Shown here: positions 35,036 to 43,618 of the stretch, one piece after another | Layout: each line of letters begins with the position of its first letter | How positions within the stretch are numbered: position 1 is the first letter of the stretch | Source of the DNA: Paractinoplanes deccanensis | Lineage (GTDB): Bacteria > Actinomycetota > Actinomycetes > Mycobacteriales > Micromonosporaceae | Direction: 5' to 3' | Assembly: GCF_016862115.1 (NCBI RefSeq) | Contig: NZ_BOMI01000125.1 | Coordinates: 1-64,000, forward strand | DNA: 64,000 nt | Translations under genes and position numbers: made by a program | Notes under the pieces: model-generated | The model's input: the letters and a program-made list of their open reading frames with translations, nothing else | The model's database searches: none | Told to the model about the DNA's origin: nothing

Positions 35036-35857
35036 CTACTTGGAGAACGCCTGCTTGGCGGCGTTGAGCCGCCGCAGGATCGTGCCGTCGTAGAGGTCGG
35101 AGCCGACCTTGACGCTGACGCCGCCGATGATCGAGGGATCGACGTCGACCTTCAGCGAGACCTGCCGGCCGTAGATGTCGGACAACTTGGCAGCCAGCGC
35201 CTGCTCGTCGGCGTCGGTGAGCGGCTTGGCGACCGTCACGTAGGCGACCTCGCGATCGCGCTTCGCGGCGGTCATCTCGACCAGCCGGGTCAGCGATCCC
35301 TCGAAGCTACGGCCCCCGAAGCCCTCGAGTGCCACCTCGATGAGCCGCACCGTGGCCGGCTGGGCCTTGCCCTTCAGCAAGTCCTCCACCAGCTTAACCC
35401 GGCGCTCGGTCGGCGCACCCGGGTCACTGAGCGTGACGGCCAGCTCGGCGTTGCCGGAGACGATCTGCCCGAAGCGGAACAGCTCGTCCTCGACCTCGGC
35501 GAGGTTGCCCGACTTCTCGGCACCGGCCAGCACGGCCTCGGCGCCGAGACGCTCGGTCACGTCGAGCAGCTCGGCGGGCCGGGAGAACCGGCCGGCGACG
35601 AGCGAGGCCAGGACGTCGACCGTGACCTGGGATGCCTTGCCCGACAGCAGCGAGCGCAGCAGCTCGCCCCGGTCGGCGCCGGAGCGCGACGGGTCGGTCA
35701 GCGCCCGGCGCAGCCGCGGCTGGGCCCGCAGGATGCCGGCCACCGACAGGATCTCGTCGGCGACCGTGCCGGCCTGCGCGGCCGTGGCCGTGGCGGTGGC
35801 CGAGGTCAGCTTCTCAACGGCCTCGGCGTAGGCCTGCTGGCCGGCGGTCGACGCCAT
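35036..35857 (-). CDS. atpH: ATP synthase delta subunit
   Basis: Peripheral-stalk subunit, 273 aa, longer than the roughly 180 aa of E. coli but usual for actinobacteria. The N-terminal part is an Ala-rich helical extension with SVAGILRAQPRLRRALTDPS. The C-terminal OSCP-type domain contains REVAYVTVAKPLTDADEQAL and VDPSIIGGVSVKVGSDLYDG. It overlaps atpF by one base (TGATG). It binds the top of F1 and the b subunit. Confidence 0.95.
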   Translation of the reverse strand: MASTAGQQAYAEAVEKLTSATATATAAQAGTVADEILSVAGILRAQPRLRRALTDPSRSGADRGELLRSLLSGKASQVTVDVLASLVAGRFSRPAELLDVTERLGAEAVLAGAEKSGNLAEVEDELFRFGQIVSGNAELAVTLSDPGAPTERRVKLVEDLLKGKAQPATVRLIEVALEGFGGRSFEGSLTRLVEMTAAKRDREVAYVTVAKPLTDADEQALAAKLSDIYGRQVSLKVDVDPSIIGGVSVKVGSDLYDGTILRRLNAAKQAFSK

Positions 35858-36420
35858 CAGCGCCGCCCGCCCGCCGAGCCGGCCGCGCCGAGCTCGTCGA
35901 TGAACCGCTCGACGGTGCCCCGGCTGCGCGCCTCGTCGGCGAGGGCCTCGCCGACGATCTTGCTGGCCAGGTCGACGGCGAGCGTGCCCACCTCGGACCG
36001 AAGGTCGCGCACGATGCTCTCGCGCTGGGCGGCGAGCTGCTCGTTGCCGGCCGCGATGATGCGGTCCGACTCCTCGCGGGCCTTGGCCAGCACATCCTGA
36101 CGGATGCCCTCGGCGTCGGCCCGGGCCTCGTCGCGGATGCGAGCGGCCTCGGTGCGAGCCTCGGCGAGCTGCGCGCGGTACTGCTCGAGCAGCTGGTTGG
36201 CCTCGGCCTGAGCCGCCTCGGCACGCTTGATGCCACCCTCGATGGCGTCCACCCGCGCCGCGAAGGTCTTCTCCATCATCGGGAAGACGAACTTCATCAG
36301 CACGAAGCAGAGGATGCCGAAGGCGATGATGCCGAGAACGACCTCCTGCCAGAGCGGGATGATCGGGTTGTGCTCGGTCTCAGCCGCCTCAGCCGCTAGC
36401 TGGTAATAGGTGGTGATCAT
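35857..36420 (-). CDS. atpF: ATP synthase b subunit
   Basis: Stator subunit, 187 aa. One N-terminal membrane helix (about residues 25-47, LWQEVVLGIIAFGILCFVLM) precedes a long Ala/Glu/Arg helix and a short C-terminal domain that meets delta. GGAGG lies 6 bases before ATG 36420. The helical part forms the right-handed dimeric stalk, with one copy of the gene as in other actinobacteria. Its stop overlaps the atpH start. Confidence 0.96.
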   Translation of the reverse strand: MITTYYQLAAEAAETEHNPIIPLWQEVVLGIIAFGILCFVLMKFVFPMMEKTFAARVDAIEGGIKRAEAAQAEANQLLEQYRAQLAEARTEAARIRDEARADAEGIRQDVLAKAREESDRIIAAGNEQLAAQRESIVRDLRSEVGTLAVDLASKIVGEALADEARSRGTVERFIDELGAAGSAGGRR

Positions 36421-36449
36421 TCAGACCTCCGCAACGCGGGAAGGGGGGC

Positions 36450-36686
36450 TTAGAACTCGCCGGCCCAGATGAAGCCGAAGGCGATGCCGAGGAGGGCGAG
36501 CGCCTCGATGACGGCGAAGCCGATCCAGACGTACGGCAGGGTCAGGCGCGACGACTCCGGCTGGCGGGCGGTGGACTGGATGTACGCGGAGAAGACCAGA
36601 CCGACACCGATGCCGGGGCCGATGGCGGCAAGGCCGTAACCGATGGCGGCGGTGCTACCACCGACGGCGGCAAGAACGTCGTACAT
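36450..36686 (-). CDS. atpE: ATP synthase c subunit
   Basis: Proteolipid of the rotor ring, 78 aa. Two membrane helices, GYGLAAIGPGIGVGLVFSAY and the second with AVIEALALLG, carry the proton-binding Glu61. The loop ARQPE contacts gamma and epsilon. I choose ATG 36686 with AGGAGG 8 bases before. A TTG two codons earlier would fall too close to that site. No sodium-binding signature (such as the Gln/Ser set) is obvious. Confidence 0.98.
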   Translation of the reverse strand: MYDVLAAVGGSTAAIGYGLAAIGPGIGVGLVFSAYIQSTARQPESSRLTLPYVWIGFAVIEALALLGIAFGFIWAGEF

Positions 36687-36771
36687 TGTCAATTCCTCCT
36701 GGTATCTCGCGTGGATGTCACGCGGGACGACAACGGGGTGTTACAGGTGGTGCGGGACTTGCGGGAAGTGC

Positions 36772-37566
36772 TCAGTGCTCGTCGGCGAGCGCGCCCTGGA
36801 CGTAGCTCGCGGTCAGCACGGTGAAGACGTAGGCCTGGAGGCAGATGACCAGGAACTCCAGGAAGGTCAAGGCGATGGTCATCGCCCACGACACGACCGA
36901 GAACGGCGCGAACCAGACGTTGGCGTTCAGCATCGCGAAGCCGCCCAGCGTGAACACCAGCAGCAGCATGTGGCCGGCGAACATGTTGGCGAAAAGACGG
37001 ACGGCGAGCGAGAACGGCCGGACGATGAAGGTCGAGAAGAACTCGATCGGGATCAGCAGCGGCAGAATGAACCACGGCGCCGGCGGGATCAGGGCGTGCT
37101 TGAAGTATTTCAGGCCGCCGTGGTGCTTCATGCCGATGTAGATGAACATGACGTAGCTGATCACCGCGAGAACCGCCGGGAACGCGATGTGCGAGTTCGG
37201 CGAGATCTGCGCGAACGGCACGATGGCCCAGAAGTTCATCAGCAGGATGAAGACGAACAGCGTCGTCAGGTACGGCGCGAAGTTGATGCCCCGCTTGCCG
37301 AGCATGTCGACCGCGATGTTGTTCCGCACGAAGCCGTAGATGCTCTCGGCGATCCACTGCTTCTTGGTGGGAACCAGCTTGGGCTTCCGGTACGTGACCA
37401 GGAAGAAAATGATGATCAGCGCAACCGAGATCCACAGGAGCGCAGTGATCTTGGTAAACCAGTAGCTGTCGTGCCCGCCCCACGGCACGATGCTGGGCAG
37501 GTAGAAATCCTCGACGCTCGGCGGGAACGGAACGTCCGCCGCGAGGACTGTCGACTGACCGGTCAC
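36772..37566 (-). CDS. atpB: ATP synthase a subunit
   Basis: Membrane stator subunit forming the proton half-channels, 264 aa. Six helices include FSLAVRLFANMFAGHMLLLV with the essential Arg and the last with FLEFLVICLQAYVFTVLTA. GTG 37566 is the start with AAAGGG before it. It lies 15 bases after the small membrane gene upstream. Confidence 0.97.
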   Translation of the reverse strand: MTGQSTVLAADVPFPPSVEDFYLPSIVPWGGHDSYWFTKITALLWISVALIIIFFLVTYRKPKLVPTKKQWIAESIYGFVRNNIAVDMLGKRGINFAPYLTTLFVFILLMNFWAIVPFAQISPNSHIAFPAVLAVISYVMFIYIGMKHHGGLKYFKHALIPPAPWFILPLLIPIEFFSTFIVRPFSLAVRLFANMFAGHMLLLVFTLGGFAMLNANVWFAPFSVVSWAMTIALTFLEFLVICLQAYVFTVLTASYVQGALADEH

Positions 37567-37581
37567 CGTAGCCCTTTCCTG

Positions 37582-37815
37582 TCAGGCGCCGAGACGGCGC
37601 ACGATGAGGTAGACACCGCCGCCGATACCAACGACCGCGCCTATACCGGCGAAGATGCCCTTGGTCCCGACCCAGTGGTCGACCAGCAAACCGATCCCTC
37701 CCCAGACCAACATCCCCGCGATGAGGTAGGCGACGGCAGTCATTCCCATGCCCGTGTCGGGCGGAGGCGGACCGTCGTCGTCCTGGGGATTCCTGGGAGG
37801 TTCTTGACCGGTCAT
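37582..37815 (-). CDS. AtpZ/AtpI-like small membrane protein
   Basis: Protein of 77 aa. A Pro/Asp-rich N-terminus (about 22 residues) precedes two membrane helices (TAVAYLIAGMLVWGGIGLLV and IFAGIGAVVGIGGGVYLIV). This is the usual AtpZ-type first gene of actinobacterial atp operons, thought to help ring assembly or Mg uptake. ATG 37815 is chosen. The open frame upstream to 37959 is unlike the family. Confidence 0.8.
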   Translation of the reverse strand: MTGQEPPRNPQDDDGPPPPDTGMGMTAVAYLIAGMLVWGGIGLLVDHWVGTKGIFAGIGAVVGIGGGVYLIVRRLGA

Positions 37816-38024
37816 GACGGCCCGAACGATATCAGCAGGAAAGACAAGGCTAAGCGCGGCCCCCCGCACAACCGCAGTTGTCCAGGCGTCAGGGGTCGCG
37901 CAACTGGAAGGACACGGTACTCCCCCTTCGCCATAACCGGACAACCGCCGAGCGTTCACGTCACCGTTTCGAGGTCAACAAACCACGAAAGGGACGCTGA
38001 CGAGCGCAAACAGCCGTTAGATGA

Positions 38025-38531
38025 TCACTTTGGGCGACTGACGCGGTGAATCCACCACGCCTGGACGCCGGTCCAGACCACCACGCCCGCGACGATTCCC
38101 CAGCCGAGCGCGTCCTTGCCCCGCCAGTCACTCGCCACTCCGTACGCGAGGACGACACCGAGGACCGAGTACTTCAGCACGTACGTCAGCAGCGCGACCG
38201 GCATCAGCAGCGCCGGCCGGACCGTGTCGGCCCAAGCGATCACCAATGTCGACATCGTATAGCTGATCGTCACTATAAGCACGCCAATTGCGGCGCCCAG
38301 GCCCGCCGTGGGCCCGCTGACCAGGAACCCGACCGAGGCGGCGCAGAGCAGCAGCGCGAACGCGACGGCCGTCAGGAACGGCAGGTGCGCCACCCGCCAG
38401 CGCGGATCGGCCGGCAACGGGGGCAGGTCGGGCAGCGGCCGGTCGTCGTCCTCGTCCTTGTCGCGAAGGGTCGGGTCGAGCGCCGGATCGTACGGCTCGA
38501 TCTCGAGGTCGTCGGAGCGAGAGCGCCTCAC
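38025..38531 (-). CDS. AtpI-like membrane protein
   Basis: Protein of 168 aa. An acidic N-terminus (about 45 residues, DEDDDRPLPDLPPLPAD) is followed by four hydrophobic helices (such as VAHLPFLTAVAFALLLCAAS and LLMPVALLTYVLKYSVLGVV). It has the size and place of the AtpI-type gene found before atpB in actinobacteria (Rv1303-like). GTG 38531 overlaps the glyA stop by 4 bases (GTGA). A 209-base gap to the AtpZ-like gene may hold the atp promoter. I see no clear -10/-35 pair in it. Confidence 0.7.
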   Translation of the reverse strand: MRRSRSDDLEIEPYDPALDPTLRDKDEDDDRPLPDLPPLPADPRWRVAHLPFLTAVAFALLLCAASVGFLVSGPTAGLGAAIGVLIVTISYTMSTLVIAWADTVRPALLMPVALLTYVLKYSVLGVVLAYGVASDWRGKDALGWGIVAGVVVWTGVQAWWIHRVSRPK

Positions 38532-39817
38532 GCCATCGCCTCCTGCCCCGCGTAGGCGGGGAACCGGCCGACCAGCGCGCCGACCTCGTCGGCCACCCCG
38601 GCGAGCCGTGCCGCGCCCGGAGCCGTGCCCGGATCGCAGCGCACCGCGACGCCGATCAGCCCGGCGATCTGCCGCATTTCACCCTCCCGCATCCCCTGGG
38701 TGGTCACGCTCGGCGACCCCACCCGGATGCCCGACGCTACAGCCGGGCGCTGCGGATCGTACGGGATCGCGTTCTTGTTGAGGCTGATGCGGGCCAGGTC
38801 ACAGCGCGCCTCGGCGTCGCGGCCGGTCACGCCGAGCCCGGTCAGGTCGACCAGCGCGAGGTGGGTGTCGGTGCCGCCGGAGACGGGCCGCATGCCCTCG
38901 GCGGCCAGCCCCGCGGCCAGCGCCTGCGCGTTTCTGACCACCTGACGGGCGTACCCCTGGAAGTCCGGAAGCGCGGCGAGCCGCAGCGCCACCGCCTTGC
39001 CGGCGATCGCGTGCATCATCGGGCTGCCCTGGCTGAACGGGAACACCGCGCGGTCGACGCGCTCGGCCAGCTCGGCGCGGCAGAGGATCATGCCGCCGCG
39101 CGGGCCGCGGAGCACCTTGTGCGTGGTGCAGGTGACCACGTCGGCGTACGGGACGGGCGAGGGGACCGCCCGGCCGGCCACCAGGCCGATGAAGTGGGCG
39201 GCGTCGACCAGCAGGTAAGCGCCCACCTCGTCGGCGATCGCGCGGAACGTGGCGAAGTCGATGGCCCGGGGGTACGCGGTCGCGCCGCAGATGATCAGCT
39301 TGGGGTGGTGGGCGAGCGCGAGGTCGCGCACCTCGTCGTAGTCGATCTCCTCGGTGTTCGGGGTGACGCGATAGCCGACCGGATGGAACCACTTGCCGGA
39401 GAAGTTGACCCGGCTGCCGTGGGTCAGGTGGCCGCCGTGCGGCAGCTCCATGGCCAGCACCGTGTCGCCCGGCTCGGCCAGCGCCGCGTACGCCGCCAGG
39501 TTGGCCGCCGTGCCCGAGTGTGGCTGCACGTTGGCGTGGTCGGCGCCGAACAGGTCGCGGGCGCGCTGGACGGCCAGCTCCTCGGCGTGGTCGGCCTCGG
39601 CGCAGCCGCCGTAGTAACGACGCCCGGGGTAACCCTCCGCGTATTTGTTGGCGAGCGTGGAGCCGAGCGCGGCCAGCACCTCGGGCCAGGTGTAGTTTTC
39701 GCTGGCGATCAGCTGGAGCCCGGCCCGCTGCCGGTCGACCTCGGCGAGGAGGACATGGGCGATCTCCGGATCGGCACGCTCGAGCGCGGCGAAGTCCGGC
39801 CCCCAGAAGGTGTCCAC
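38528..39817 (-). CDS. glyA: Serine hydroxymethyltransferase
   Basis: PLP enzyme that converts serine and tetrahydrofolate to glycine and methylene-THF, 429 aa. LIASENYTWPEVLAALGS, YYGGCAEADHAEELA and the Lys motif CTTHKVLRGPRGG are present, with LNKNAIPYDPQ near the C-terminus. The first motif uses YTWP where many have FTS. I take GTG 39817 as start because GGGGAGG lies 5 bases before. The frame opens at a TTG at 39838 without one. The gene is translationally coupled to the membrane gene below. Confidence 0.94.
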   Translation of the reverse strand: MDTFWGPDFAALERADPEIAHVLLAEVDRQRAGLQLIASENYTWPEVLAALGSTLANKYAEGYPGRRYYGGCAEADHAEELAVQRARDLFGADHANVQPHSGTAANLAAYAALAEPGDTVLAMELPHGGHLTHGSRVNFSGKWFHPVGYRVTPNTEEIDYDEVRDLALAHHPKLIICGATAYPRAIDFATFRAIADEVGAYLLVDAAHFIGLVAGRAVPSPVPYADVVTCTTHKVLRGPRGGMILCRAELAERVDRAVFPFSQGSPMMHAIAGKAVALRLAALPDFQGYARQVVRNAQALAAGLAAEGMRPVSGGTDTHLALVDLTGLGVTGRDAEARCDLARISLNKNAIPYDPQRPAVASGIRVGSPSVTTQGMREGEMRQIAGLIGVAVRCDPGTAPGAARLAGVADEVGALVGRFPAYAGQEAMA

Positions 39818-39897
39818 GCGCCCTCCCCGAGTAGGCAACGCTGCCAGAAAAGAGCATATGGCTTACGGCGGCCCTCCGGCGGGCACAGTCTGCAGTT

Positions 39898-41361
39898 ATG
39901 CGCTGCTTGGTGACGGGTGCGACCGGATACATCGGCGGGCGGCTGGCCCCGCGCCTGCTCGACGCCGGCCACGAGGTGCGATGTCTGACCCGCGGGCCGG
40001 GACGGCTGCGGGACGTGCCGTGGGCCGGCCGGGCCGAGATCGTGCGGGGCGACCTGGAGGACGCGGAGTCGCTGCGCGCCGCGTTCGAGGGCGTCGACGT
40101 CGCCTACTTCCTGATGCACTCGCTGGGCCGGCGCGACTTCGAGAAACGCGACCGGCGGGCGGCGGAGAACTTCGCGGCGGCGGCCCGCGCCGCGCACGTG
40201 TCCCGCATCGTCTATCTGGGCGGTCCCGAGCCGCCGGAGGGCGAGAGGGCGAGCGCCCACCTGCGCTCGCGCACGGAGGTGGCCCGGATCCTGCTCGCCA
40301 GTGGGGTGCCGACGACAGTGCTGCGGGCGCCGGTGATCATCGGTTCCGGCTCGGCGTCGTTCGAGATGCTGCGCTACCTGACCGAGCGCCTGCCGGTCAT
40401 GGTGACGCCACGCTGGGTGCGCAACCGGATCCAGCCGATCGCGGTGCGTGACGTTCTGCGGTACCTCATCGTGTCCGCGAGCATGCCGTCGTCGGTCAAC
40501 CGCGCCTTCGACATCGGCGGCCCGGACGTGCTGACGTACGCCGAGATGATGCAGCGCTACGCGAAGGTCGCCGGCCTGCGCCGCCGCGTCATCGTGCCGC
40601 TGAGGCCGCTGAGCCCGTGGCTGTCGGCCCACTGGGTCGGCCTGGTCACCCCGGTGCCCAACGCGATCGCCCGGCCCCTGGTGGCCAGCCTGGTGCACGA
40701 GGCCGTGGCCCACGAGAACGACATCGCCGAATTCTCCGCCGACAAGCCGCTCGGCTTCGACGAGGCGGTCCGGCACGCCCTCTGCAAGATCCGGGACGCG
40801 AACGTGGAGACCCGCTGGGCGGACGCCGCCGGGCGGGACGCGGCGGCCGAGCCCCTGCCCTCCGACCCGGCGTGGTCCGGCGGCAGCGTCTACGTCGACG
40901 AGCGCTCGCGGCCGGTCGACGCCCCGGTCGACGCGCTGTGGCGGGTCATCGAGGGCGTGGGCGGCGAGAACGGCTGGTACTCGTTCCCCCTGGCCTGGTC
41001 GGTGCGCGGCTGGCTGGACCGGCTGGCCGGCGGGGTGGGCCTGCGCCGGGGCCGCCGCGACCGCCAGCACCTGCGCGTCGGCGAGGCGCTGGACTGGTGG
41101 CGGGTCGAGGAGATCGTGCCCGGCAAGCTGCTGCGCCTGCGCGCCGAGATGCGGGTGCCCGGGCGGGCCTGGCTCGAGATGTGCGCCACCGAGGACGGCG
41201 ACGGCCGCAGCGTCTACCGCCAGCGCGCCGTCTTCCTGCCCCGCGGCCTGGCCGGTCACGCCTACTGGGCCTCGGTCCTGCCCTTCCACGGCGTCATCTT
41301 CAGCGGCATGGCTCGCAACATCGCCAAGGGCGCCCGTCCGACCACCCCACCGCCGCCCTGA
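39898..41361 (+). CDS. NAD(P)-binding SDR-type protein with DUF2867
   Basis: Protein of 487 aa. Residues 1-290 form an extended SDR-like nucleotide-binding domain beginning LVTGATGYIGGRLAPRLL, with VDVAYFLMHSLG. Residues about 330-470 are a DUF2867-type, START-like domain that includes SFPLAWSVRGWLDRLAGG and GRAWLEMCATED. The family is common in actinobacteria and has no agreed function, perhaps lipid or quinone related. It is divergent from glyA and convergent with sua5. Confidence 0.82.
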   Translation: MRCLVTGATGYIGGRLAPRLLDAGHEVRCLTRGPGRLRDVPWAGRAEIVRGDLEDAESLRAAFEGVDVAYFLMHSLGRRDFEKRDRRAAENFAAAARAAHVSRIVYLGGPEPPEGERASAHLRSRTEVARILLASGVPTTVLRAPVIIGSGSASFEMLRYLTERLPVMVTPRWVRNRIQPIAVRDVLRYLIVSASMPSSVNRAFDIGGPDVLTYAEMMQRYAKVAGLRRRVIVPLRPLSPWLSAHWVGLVTPVPNAIARPLVASLVHEAVAHENDIAEFSADKPLGFDEAVRHALCKIRDANVETRWADAAGRDAAAEPLPSDPAWSGGSVYVDERSRPVDAPVDALWRVIEGVGGENGWYSFPLAWSVRGWLDRLAGGVGLRRGRRDRQHLRVGEALDWWRVEEIVPGKLLRLRAEMRVPGRAWLEMCATEDGDGRSVYRQRAVFLPRGLAGHAYWASVLPFHGVIFSGMARNIAKGARPTTPPPP

Positions 41362-41379
41362 AAGCGATTAAGACCCCGT

Positions 41380-42345
41380 CTATTTCGCCGCGGCCCTCGT
41401 GAGGCGGTCGCGGATCGCGAGCCAGTCCTCGGTCTGCGGTGGCTCCTGCACCAGGATCGTGGCCACGCCGGCGTCGTCCAGGCGGTGCAGCGCGGCGTAG
41501 AGGTCGGCCGCGTACTCCCCCGGGTCGGCGGGAAGGATCTCGGCGCCCGGGACGTCAGCGGTCTCGTACGTCAGCACGCCGATCGGCTCGGCCAGCTCGG
41601 CACGGTCGACGTCGCGCACGTCCTTGGCGAGGATCAGCGTGGCCCGCGGCGCGTAGTGGCGCCGGCTCATGCCCGGCGACGGGCGGGCCGCGCCGTCCGC
41701 CACCGTGTCGGGCAGGCCGATCGACCCGGTGACCTCCCGGATCGCCCGAAGCGGGAGCGCACCCGGCCGCAGCAGCGTGGGTGTCTCGTCCACCAGGCTC
41801 AGCACCGTCGACTCGATGCCCCACGAGCTCGCCCCGCCGTCGAGCACGAGCGGCACGTCGGGCAGGCTGCGCACCACGTGCTCGGCGGTGGTCGGCGAGA
41901 TCGACTCGGAGCGGTTGGCGCTGGGCGCGGCGAGCGGCAGCCCGCTCGCCTCGAGCAGCCGGAGCGCCACCTCGTGGGCGGGGATCCGGATCGCGATGGT
42001 GTCGTTCTCGGCACCCACGCCGGCCAGGTGCCGGGCCCGTGGCAGCACGAGGGTGAGCGGACCCGGCCAGAACCGGGCGGCCAGCTCGTTCGCGAGCGAC
42101 GGCCACGACTCGGTCAGCGCGCGGGCCGCCTCGACGTTCGCGACGTGCACGATCAGCGGGTTCCACGACGGGCGGTTCTTCAGCCGGTAGACCTCGCCGA
42201 TCGCCCGGGCGGAGAACGCGTCGGCGCCCAGCCCGTACACGGTCTCGGTGGGGAAGGCGACGACGGACTCGGCCCGCAGCACCTCCACGGCACGGCGCAG
42301 CCCGTCCGCGTCGGGCCGGACGATCTTTTCCGAAGGGAGAGTCAC
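41380..42345 (-). CDS. Threonylcarbamoyl-AMP synthase, long Sua5 form
   Basis: Makes threonylcarbamoyl-AMP for the t6A37 modification of ANN-decoding tRNAs, 321 aa. The YrdC domain shows VVAFPTETVYGLGADAF and FWPGPLTLVLPR, with APSANRSESISPTTAEHV. The linker SPGMSRRHYAPRATL and the C-terminal Sua5 domain mark the long form. GTG 42345 overlaps the stop of the phosphatase gene (GTGA). A shorter paralogue lies two genes upstream. Confidence 0.92.
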   Translation of the reverse strand: MTLPSEKIVRPDADGLRRAVEVLRAESVVAFPTETVYGLGADAFSARAIGEVYRLKNRPSWNPLIVHVANVEAARALTESWPSLANELAARFWPGPLTLVLPRARHLAGVGAENDTIAIRIPAHEVALRLLEASGLPLAAPSANRSESISPTTAEHVVRSLPDVPLVLDGGASSWGIESTVLSLVDETPTLLRPGALPLRAIREVTGSIGLPDTVADGAARPSPGMSRRHYAPRATLILAKDVRDVDRAELAEPIGVLTYETADVPGAEILPADPGEYAADLYAALHRLDDAGVATILVQEPPQTEDWLAIRDRLTRAAAK

Positions 42346-42935
42346 GGCAGGAGCAGGGTGGCGAACGGGACCGTGGTGTCCTCGATCTCGTTGCCGATGC
42401 GCTGGAAGGTCTGGTCGCCGCGGCCCCACGGGTCGTCGAGGTCGTCGCCCTCGCGCGGCGGGTCGTCGCCGCGCAGCCGGGCCACCTCCTCGACGATCGC
42501 CACGCCGCGGGCGTGCACCGCCTCGGGCTGGGGCTCGGCCGCCGGCAGCCGGCTCTCGTCGACGCCGGCCAGCAGCCGGCCGAACTCGCCCGTCACGAAG
42601 GTGCGCGAGGCCGCGTCGGGCCGCAGCGCCACCACGTAGTCGAGCTGGTCGGCGGTGGCGGTCAGGATCAGGTCGGCCTCGTCGATGAAGTCGCCGCGCA
42701 GCTTGCGGGCCGCGAAGCCGTCGGCGGCGCCGCCCCGGGCGCGCACCTGGCGGGCGGCGGGCGGGTTCATCTCCTCGCCCTCGTGCCAGCCGCCGGTGCC
42801 GGCGCTGAGGCTGCGGACCAGCTTTTCGCCCTGCTCGCCGGCCCTGTCCTTGACGGCGCGGGCAAGCAGGCGCTCGGCCATCGGCGACCGGCAGATGTTT
42901 CCCATGCAGATGTGCAGGACGGTGAACGGCTCCAC
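42342..42935 (-). CDS. Low-molecular-weight protein tyrosine phosphatase
   Basis: Phosphatase of 197 aa. The active-site loop CMGNICRSP is at residues 10-18 (Cys10, Arg16), and the general-acid Asp in LDDPWG is near residue 170. The family dephosphorylates tyrosine or arginine residues, or small substrates. The gene begins one base after one Sua5 gene and overlaps the other, in an operon with tRNA-modification genes. GTG start at 42935. Confidence 0.9.
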   Translation of the reverse strand: MEPFTVLHICMGNICRSPMAERLLARAVKDRAGEQGEKLVRSLSAGTGGWHEGEEMNPPAARQVRARGGAADGFAARKLRGDFIDEADLILTATADQLDYVVALRPDAASRTFVTGEFGRLLAGVDESRLPAAEPQPEAVHARGVAIVEEVARLRGDDPPREGDDLDDPWGRGDQTFQRIGNEIEDTTVPFATLLLP

Positions 42936-42936
42936 G

Positions 42937-43584
42937 TCAGCCCTCCGCCGCCAGGATCTCGGGCACGACGTCGCGCAGCTTCTCGAACGGGACGGCGCCG
43001 TTGCGCAGCACGCGCGGGACGTCGCCGGTCACGTCGACGATCGTGCTGGGCGCCGGGTCGAGCGCCGGCCCGGCCTCGAGGTAGACCCGGACCGCGTACT
43101 CCAGCTGGTCGCGGGCCTCGTCGGCCGTGTTGGGCGCCAGGCGGCCCACCTTGTTGGCCGTGGTGACGGCCATCGGGCCCACCTCGCGCAGCACCTCGAG
43201 GGCCACCGGGTGCAGCGGCATGCGGACCGCGACCTGCCCGCCGGTGTCGCCGAGGTCCCACTGGAGGCTCGGCGAATGCTCGACGTAGAGGGTCAGCGCG
43301 CCCGGCCAGAACGCGTCGGCCAGCTCGCGCGCCGCCTTGGGCAGCGAGTAGACCAGGCCGTCGAGCGTGTGCCGGGAGCCGACCAGCACGGGCGGCGGGA
43401 CCTGGGTGGTGACGCTGCGCGCCTGATGCAGGGCGGTGATGGCGTGCGGCGTGAAGGCGTCGGCGCCGATGCCGTAGACCGTGTCGGTCGGCATCACCAC
43501 CAGCTCACCGCTCTTGACCGCCTCGACGGCGGCGGCGATGCCGCGATCCCGGTCCGCGGTGGTACGGCAGTCGTAGAGCATCAC
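42937..43584 (-). CDS. Threonylcarbamoyl-AMP synthase, short YrdC form
   Basis: YrdC-domain protein of 215 aa, the standard size for the L-threonylcarbamoyladenylate synthase next to prmC in actinobacteria. It has LVVMPTDTVYGIGADAF, FWPGALTLYVE and VTTANKVGRLAPNTADEA (the usual SAN is here TAN). It probably makes the t6A precursor, and the longer paralogue may have a second role. Start is GTG 43584 or the adjacent ATG 43581. Confidence 0.9.
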   Translation of the reverse strand: MMLYDCRTTADRDRGIAAAVEAVKSGELVVMPTDTVYGIGADAFTPHAITALHQARSVTTQVPPPVLVGSRHTLDGLVYSLPKAARELADAFWPGALTLYVEHSPSLQWDLGDTGGQVAVRMPLHPVALEVLREVGPMAVTTANKVGRLAPNTADEARDQLEYAVRVYLEAGPALDPAPSTIVDVTGDVPRVLRNGAVPFEKLRDVVPEILAAEG

Positions 43585-43618
43585 ACCGTGCAGTCTGCCA
43601 TGCGCCGCGGCGCATCGA

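Noticed and set aside
38025..38531. Fifth membrane subunit of ATP synthase
   Set aside because: Its size and lack of channel residues fit an AtpI-like accessory protein, not a core subunit.
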